A DNA stretch of 9,484 nucleotides, from positions 1 through 9,484 of the forward strand of contig JAKLJM010000123.1 in the NCBI GenBank assembly GCA_023151145.1, written 5' to 3'. Under the pieces are notes generated by a model. It saw only the letters and a program-made list of their open reading frames with translations. It did no database searches and was not told the DNA's origin. Positions 5,860 through 9,484 of the stretch are shown here, in pieces (the first letter of the stretch is position 1; each line of letters starts with the position of its first letter). Origin of the DNA: Bacteriovoracaceae bacterium (GTDB lineage: Bacteria > Bdellovibrionota > Bacteriovoracia > Bacteriovoracales > Bacteriovoracaceae). A program made the translations under genes and the position numbers.

Positions 5860-6075
5860 ATGTACGCATCAGCTTTTTGTCAGCAGAAACAATTTCATAT
5901 GAGCCAAGAAAGTACACGTGAGTTTTTTAAATCACCGAGAAAAATTCAATTAAACGATAAGTTCAAAATGCTTCTGATTTTTACAGCTCTTGTTTTAAGT
6001 GCTCTTTCCTTTGCAGGTTCAAAAACACCAAAGCTTGCTGGAGGAAATGGAACCGCAACAGGTCGACCAAACTAA
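5860..6075 (+). CDS. small exported peptide precursor (71 aa), sigma54-driven
   Basis: I do not recognise the family. The ATG at 5860 follows a purine-rich AGAGGGG site (5846-5852), which favours it over an in-frame ATG at 5809. Residues 1-36 are polar and basic. Residues 37-52 (MLLIFTALVLSALSFA) are a hydrophobic signal-type core with a signal peptidase I-like end SFA before GS. Cleavage there would release GSKTPKLAGGNGTATGRPN, a 19-residue Gly/Thr-rich basic peptide. The N-region is unusually long for a signal peptide; an internal start at the Met37 codon (5968) would give a conventional one but lacks a good RBS. Alternatively the product is a single-pass membrane protein with a short periplasmic tail. 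The strong sigma54 promoter and lack of other cargo suggest a regulated secreted peptide; its role is unknown. Confidence 0.6.
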   Translation: MYASAFCQQKQFHMSQESTREFFKSPRKIQLNDKFKMLLIFTALVLSALSFAGSKTPKLAGGNGTATGRPN

Positions 6076-6186
6076 TAAAAATACAAAAACGTTTTATATC
6101 ACAACAATTCTCTATCCAGTTACGTTCGTAACATTCAAAAAATTCTTTATGTTCTTTTATAAAACGTTACGTTCTTTCCGACGCAT
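6076..6186. other. non-coding spacer rich in ACGTT palindromes
   Basis: It lies between the peptide gene and the convergent glycosyltransferase. It contains the AAAACGTTTT palindrome (6086-6095), the inverted repeat AACGTTTTAT (6088-6097)/ATAAAACGTT (6159-6168), the palindrome GTTACG-TT-CGTAAC (6119-6132) and a direct repeat GTTACGTTC at 6119 and 6166. No ORF with a credible start was seen. Confidence 0.6.
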
Positions 6187-6211
6187 CGAAAAGGTTCCTG
6201 GAACCTTTTCG
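6187..6211. repeat. palindrome copy 3 (arms extended by CG), near the glycosyltransferase 3' end
   Basis: This copy has the same core arms AAAAGGTTCC/GGAACCTTTT around T, extended on both sides by CG/CG to 12-bp arms. It lies 10 bases past the stop of the - strand glycosyltransferase and downstream of the + strand peptide gene, so it could terminate both, although the loop would be very small. Confidence 0.85.
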
Positions 6212-6220
6212 GTGTGTTAA

Positions 6221-7636
6221 TTAAGGGCAATTGGTAAAGCTAGCGAAGCCATCTTTAGGAAAGGTGTGCACGAGGCGAAGTTTCTTTTCACTAACAAGTG
6301 GTGCTAGGTCGTTTTTAAAACCCACTACAATTTTATTGCAGCCAAGGTTGGTTTCGAGTTCTTGTTTTAAATTATCCAGTTTGATTTCTTTTACGGTGTG
6401 TTTATTCATGAATCCTAACAGCAACGCTACATCATTGTGTGGGTAACTGCCACTAACGACATACCACTCATTGATTTGTGGATAGAGATCATTTGTGATT
6501 TCTAGTGTTCTAAAAATACCTTGATCACGGGATGATTTATTGGTGAGAGGAAACACTAAAAGTAGGGCCATTGCTAGTAAGAAAAAAGTCTTAAATCCAA
6601 AAATAATTTTTTCAATATATTTTGAAAATTGCATGATTCCATAACCAGCTAAGATCGCTAGTGGGGGATAAAGAGTCACCAGGTAATAACCCATTTTAAC
6701 TTTTTGAAAACTTAGAAAGACAAAAACAAAAACAAAATAGCTAAAAAATGTTGTGAAAAGCTCGTCACAAACTTTGTTTTTAAAAAATTTAAAACTTGCC
6801 CAAATAGCTAGAAGGATCCAAGGACCCGTGTGAATAAATAGAGGGCGAGTATAAAGTAAATAATCACTAGCATGATTATAATGAGTCACACCGGAATTAA
6901 CGGCACCACTAACGTGATTAAAATAACTAAAGAAGATATCTTCACGACCTTGAGTCTTAAGCAAAAGAAACCATAATCCCCAAAAACACCCAGCAATGAT
7001 TAAAGAAATCCATGACCAAATATTTTTAAGCCCGGAAAATTTTTTGAATACTGCTTCGTGAAAAAACACTCCGGCTGGAATCACGATGGCAAGGAGTCCT
7101 TTGGAAAAAATGGCCAATCCTAAAAAAAGACCAGAAAGAAGCCACCAGCGTTTTTTTGTTGGAAATCTTTGTGCATTAAAATAACAAACCAAAACACAGA
7201 GAGAAAAAAACATGAATGGTAAGTCGGTGTTTGGGTAGCGCGAGAAACGCAAAAGTGGATAGGTGAGAAGGAGAAGTGAGGCAGAAAGAAAAGCATGTTC
7301 GCGCGAAGTTTTGTCTTTTAAAAATTGATAAACCAACAAAATGGTAGAAATGTTGAAAAGTGAAATAAATATTCGAGCTTGTGTGAAGCCCACTCCAAAT
7401 AATTTAAAAAAGAATCCTTCCCAAATAAAAACGAATGGAAGGTGGTGGTAGAATTCTTTAAAGTAACTATCGTTAAGTTTTGGAATAAGCCAGTGGCCAT
7501 CTGTCGCTGCAGTTTTTCCAAGTCCCGCGTAAAGATAGCCGTCAGCAAAAAAACCAGGAACCCAGGCAAAGTTTAACACTAAAGCAAAACTTACAAGGGC
7601 TAGAAACCAAAAATCTTCCTTGAGATTAATTTTCAT
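6221..7636 (-). CDS. ArnT/PMT_2-like GT-C membrane glycosyltransferase
   Basis: This protein of about 471 residues resembles the ArnT/dolichyl-phosphate-mannose protein mannosyltransferase (PMT_2) superfamily, which moves a sugar from a polyprenyl-phosphate donor to a lipid A, glycan or protein acceptor on the periplasmic side. The first hydrophobic helix (about 9-27) is followed by FFADGYLYAGLGKTAATDGHW, the family 'De..Y...a..m...g.W..P' loop; Asp32 would be the catalytic Asp. Then come HLPFVFIWEGFFFKLFGV..ARIFISL, the usual 'pPl..wl.a...klfG....R..s', and about ten more hydrophobic helices. A soluble tail of about 110 residues closes it. The ATG at 7636 (after AAGG on the - strand) is preferred; an in-frame GTG lies at 7642. 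It starts 7 bases after the methyltransferase stop, so they form an operon. Substrate unknown. Confidence 0.75.
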   Translation of the reverse strand: MKINLKEDFWFLALVSFALVLNFAWVPGFFADGYLYAGLGKTAATDGHWLIPKLNDSYFKEFYHHLPFVFIWEGFFFKLFGVGFTQARIFISLFNISTILLVYQFLKDKTSREHAFLSASLLLLTYPLLRFSRYPNTDLPFMFFSLCVLVCYFNAQRFPTKKRWWLLSGLFLGLAIFSKGLLAIVIPAGVFFHEAVFKKFSGLKNIWSWISLIIAGCFWGLWFLLLKTQGREDIFFSYFNHVSGAVNSGVTHYNHASDYLLYTRPLFIHTGPWILLAIWASFKFFKNKVCDELFTTFFSYFVFVFVFLSFQKVKMGYYLVTLYPPLAILAGYGIMQFSKYIEKIIFGFKTFFLLAMALLLVFPLTNKSSRDQGIFRTLEITNDLYPQINEWYVVSGSYPHNDVALLLGFMNKHTVKEIKLDNLKQELETNLGCNKIVVGFKNDLAPLVSEKKLRLVHTFPKDGFASFTNCP

Positions 7637-7643
7637 TAACACC

Positions 7644-8243
7644 TTACTTTTTATAAACAGCTAAAAAGATCGGATAAGCTTTTTCGTTCTTTTCTACGGT
7701 GTGAACAATTTTTCTTTCCAAGAGTTCAATACTAGTTTCTTTGGCCCATGAAATATTTTGATCATGTGAAAAACCAAAATGATGAACACCCATATTTTTT
7801 GGATCTGGATGAAAAGTTCCATCTTCTTCATCGAGATCGATGATCGCAAGAATGCCATTTTTATTTAATTTCTCTTTAAGTATAGAAAGCATCGGGAAGG
7901 TGTCTTTTATATGATGAAAAGCCATCGCTGAAACAATCAAATCAAAACCTGTTTCTGGTAGATCGGTTTTGGTCATATCCATTAAATAGGATTTTGAATT
8001 ATTTAATCCTTGAAATTTTCCGTTAAAAACCTCAAGCATTCCAGATGATGTATCAACACCTATTAAAGTGTTTGTCTCATTCAAGAACTGACCACCAAGA
8101 AGTCCTGTCCCACAGCCAATATCTAAAATTTTAAGACTATGGTCTTTAGGAAGAAAATTTTTAATTTCATTTGCGTATTGAATGTTGCGTTCAACTTTTT
8201 CAGGTGTATCCCAAGTTTTTGCCATTTCGGTAAAATGTTGCAT
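7644..8243 (-). CDS. class I SAM-dependent methyltransferase (UbiE-like fold)
   Basis: This 199-residue protein has the Rossmann-type methyltransferase core. Motif I is ILDIGCGTGLLG (residues 39-50), which binds SAM. The acidic residue after strand 2 is Asp64 in IGVDTSSGML. The motif II/III region is GFDLIVSAMAFHHI (99-112) with LKEKLNKNGILAIIDLDEEDG (122-142). FHHI followed by a His-rich segment (HPDPKN..VHHFGF) fits methyltransferases acting on small molecules or lipids, but the substrate cannot be read from the sequence. The RBS GGAG lies five bases before the ATG on the - strand. It is followed after 7 bases by the glycosyltransferase ATG, so the two genes probably act in one surface-glycan or lipid modification pathway. 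Confidence 0.85.
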   Translation of the reverse strand: MQHFTEMAKTWDTPEKVERNIQYANEIKNFLPKDHSLKILDIGCGTGLLGGQFLNETNTLIGVDTSSGMLEVFNGKFQGLNNSKSYLMDMTKTDLPETGFDLIVSAMAFHHIKDTFPMLSILKEKLNKNGILAIIDLDEEDGTFHPDPKNMGVHHFGFSHDQNISWAKETSIELLERKIVHTVEKNEKAYPIFLAVYKK

Positions 8244-8307
8244 CTAAACTCCAATATTAAAATGAATAATGAGCGCTTAGATTAACATTAGAAAGACTTG
8301 ATTGAAA

Positions 8308-8335
8308 AGAGCACTCCCATTTCTGAGAGTGCTCT
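8308..8335 (-). terminator. intrinsic terminator of the chemoreceptor gene
   Basis: A 9-bp stem AGAGCACTC (8308-8316)/GAGTGCTCT (8327-8335) encloses a 10-base loop. Read on the - strand it is followed by TTTTC, just after the chemoreceptor stop at 8357. It separates that gene from the methyltransferase operon. Confidence 0.8.
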
Positions 8336-8356
8336 AGTTTGAAATAATGTCAAAAA

Positions 8357-9427
8357 TTATGAACCGCGAATGACGTCGTTAAGTTTTGAAGAGACGATTT
8401 TTAACTCATCTGCTTTGTCGTGAATTTGCTGAGATGATTGAGCTGCTTCAGAAGCCATGTTGGAGTTGGCTTGTTTGTTTTTAGAAATAATCTCTTCAAC
8501 TTTCTGTGAACTCGTTGAAAGGAGCTCGGAAATTTCTTGAGATGATGTTCCAGACATTTCAGCTAGCTTTCCAACTTCTTCTGCAACAACGACAAGTGAC
8601 CATGCTTTTCCTGAAACTCCTAGCGGAATAGGGGTTGTGATGTAGTGGAAGTCTTCGCCTTTTTCTTTCAGCTGAAATTCAAGTGATTTTTTATCTGCAA
8701 CAGATTTATTAACTTGATCCAAAATTAGTTTATTTTGTAATGGTTTCATTACGGCATTTTTATCAGGGTGAGAAATAACATTACCAGTACTATCTAAGAG
8801 AATCGCATAACCAACATCGTATGGTTTAATGCTATTAACTAAATCGATAACAGTATTTAAGGTAATATCTACAGAAACAATACCTAAAAATTTATCATCC
8901 AATAAAACTGGTACCGTTGGTGATGTTAAAACCAGTTTTTGGCCATCAGCGGTTTCATAATTATATGGTTCAATCATCATTTCAGCTTTGGTTTTTTTCG
9001 GTACGACATACCAATCACCAACTCGTCCATTGTCAGTATCACCATAGCGTTTTTTATTTTCGTTATCTTTTCCATCCCATGCATTTGGTTCCCAGAAAGT
9101 TCCTGAGCCGTAGTAAAATTTTTTCTCAGTTAAAACGTTGTCACGAATCATATCAACGAGCATGTCTCGATTATCTGTTAATCCACGCTTTTTCATGCTA
9201 ACTAAGTTGTCTCTAAGTGTTCTTGCTCGAATAAATGCTTTATCAACGTCAGTATGAATAGAGTTGGCATAGCCTTGAGATATAGAAAGTGCTTTTCCGA
9301 GAGCCTCTTTTTCAATTAATTCAGATGACTTGGTATAATTGAATACCGTCATGACAATTAATGAGAGCACCACAACGGAAATGATCGCTACGGCCATGCG
9401 AGTTCGTAGGTGAAACCGATTCAACAT
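8357..9427 (-). CDS. internally deleted Cache-domain chemoreceptor (MCP)
   Basis: The 356-residue product starts like a methyl-accepting chemotaxis protein. A basic N-terminus, TM1 (about 11-29) and a periplasmic double-Cache-type sensor (about 35-275) are present, including GTFWEPNAWDGKD, GRVGDWYVVPKK, the stretch TSPTVPVLLDDKFLGIVSVDI, and GYAILLDSTGNVISHP. At residues 276-283 the sensor's final strand AWSLVVV runs straight into VAEEVGKLAEMSGTSSQEI. That sequence belongs just after the MCP hairpin tip ('GFAVVAxEVRxLAExS'). TM2, HAMP, the first methylation helix and the tip are absent. The remaining helix QKVEEII..SSKLNDVI is also short. With only one membrane helix the C-terminus would probably stay periplasmic, so it is unlikely to signal to CheA. 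AAGG lies seven bases before the ATG on the - strand. Confidence 0.8.
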   Translation of the reverse strand: MLNRFHLRTRMAVAIISVVVLSLIVMTVFNYTKSSELIEKEALGKALSISQGYANSIHTDVDKAFIRARTLRDNLVSMKKRGLTDNRDMLVDMIRDNVLTEKKFYYGSGTFWEPNAWDGKDNENKKRYGDTDNGRVGDWYVVPKKTKAEMMIEPYNYETADGQKLVLTSPTVPVLLDDKFLGIVSVDITLNTVIDLVNSIKPYDVGYAILLDSTGNVISHPDKNAVMKPLQNKLILDQVNKSVADKKSLEFQLKEKGEDFHYITTPIPLGVSGKAWSLVVVAEEVGKLAEMSGTSSQEISELLSTSSQKVEEIISKNKQANSNMASEAAQSSQQIHDKADELKIVSSKLNDVIRGS

Positions 9428-9452
9428 AAAAAATCCTTGTTATTTTGACGTC

Positions 9453-9479
9453 ATATCGGTCATTGTTAAGAATTTCTTA
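9453..9479 (-). promoter_or_regulatory. sigma28-like promoter of the chemoreceptor gene
   Basis: On the - strand TAAG-N15-ACCGATAT resembles the flagellar/chemotaxis sigma factor consensus TAAA-N15-GCCGATAA, with three mismatches and correct spacing. It lies about 25 bases before the start codon. Chemoreceptor genes are common sigma28 targets. Confidence 0.45.
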
Positions 9480-9484
9480 TTTAA

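Noticed and set aside
5999..6220. Second + strand ORF overlapping the exported peptide gene
   Set aside because: It is out of frame with the peptide gene, has no RBS, and its 3' end runs through the palindrome (reading KVPGTF), typical of a chance ORF.
7318..7569. - strand ORF in another frame inside the glycosyltransferase
   Set aside because: It overlaps a gene with clear family motifs, and no RBS or domain was seen.
8917..9201. + strand ORF rich in His and Phe opposite the chemoreceptor
   Set aside because: It is an antisense shadow of the Cache-domain coding sequence.

Overview
The window looks like a piece of chromosome from an A+T-rich, motile Gram-negative bacterium. A Bdellovibrionota-type organism (Bdellovibrio/Bacteriovorax group) is my best guess. 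It rests on the overall feel of the genes, the chemoreceptor with a Cache sensor, sigma54- and sigma28-like promoters, signal-peptide and lipoprotein-type N-termini, and recurrent intergenic palindromes. No marker gene proves the taxonomy.

Left part (about 1-4215), all on the + strand: a small Tyr-rich protein of unknown function is followed by a very tightly packed and visibly A+T-richer operon. The operon holds (i) a 56-residue secreted peptide, (ii) a peptide/nickel-type (SBP_bac_5) substrate-binding protein with an N-terminal export signal, (iii) a YcaO-family protein and (iv) a membrane hybrid histidine kinase ending in a receiver domain. The junctions are a 4-bp ATGA overlap, a 1-bp gap and, originally, a 1-bp gap. 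YcaO enzymes activate peptide backbone amides with ATP in RiPP biosynthesis, so a peptide, a peptide-type receptor, a modifying enzyme and a sensor kinase together suggest a peptide-signalling or RiPP-like cassette. I do not recognise it as a described system. The YcaO gene carries an exact 20-bp tandem duplication near its 3' end (2701-2740) that shifts the frame. Without it the ORF would run to a stop one base before the kinase start.

Middle part (4216-6220): an IS200-like/REP-associated (RAYT-type) transposase gene has its ribosome-binding site inside a start-site hairpin. A small three-helix membrane protein follows. On the - strand lies a short HPF/RaiA-like ribosome-hibernation protein. 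On the + strand lies a 71-residue exported peptide precursor behind a textbook -24/-12 sigma54 promoter, with an upstream inverted repeat where an activator could bind. Three near-identical palindromes (arms AAAAGGTTCC/GGAACCTTTT) delimit the HPF and peptide modules.

Right part (6221-9484), all on the - strand: a class I SAM methyltransferase and an ArnT/PMT_2-like membrane glycosyltransferase form a two-gene operon. Upstream of them a separately terminated gene encodes a chemoreceptor. Its Cache sensor is fused directly to the distal part of the signalling domain, with TM2, HAMP and the first signalling helix missing. It has a sigma28-like promoter at the window edge.
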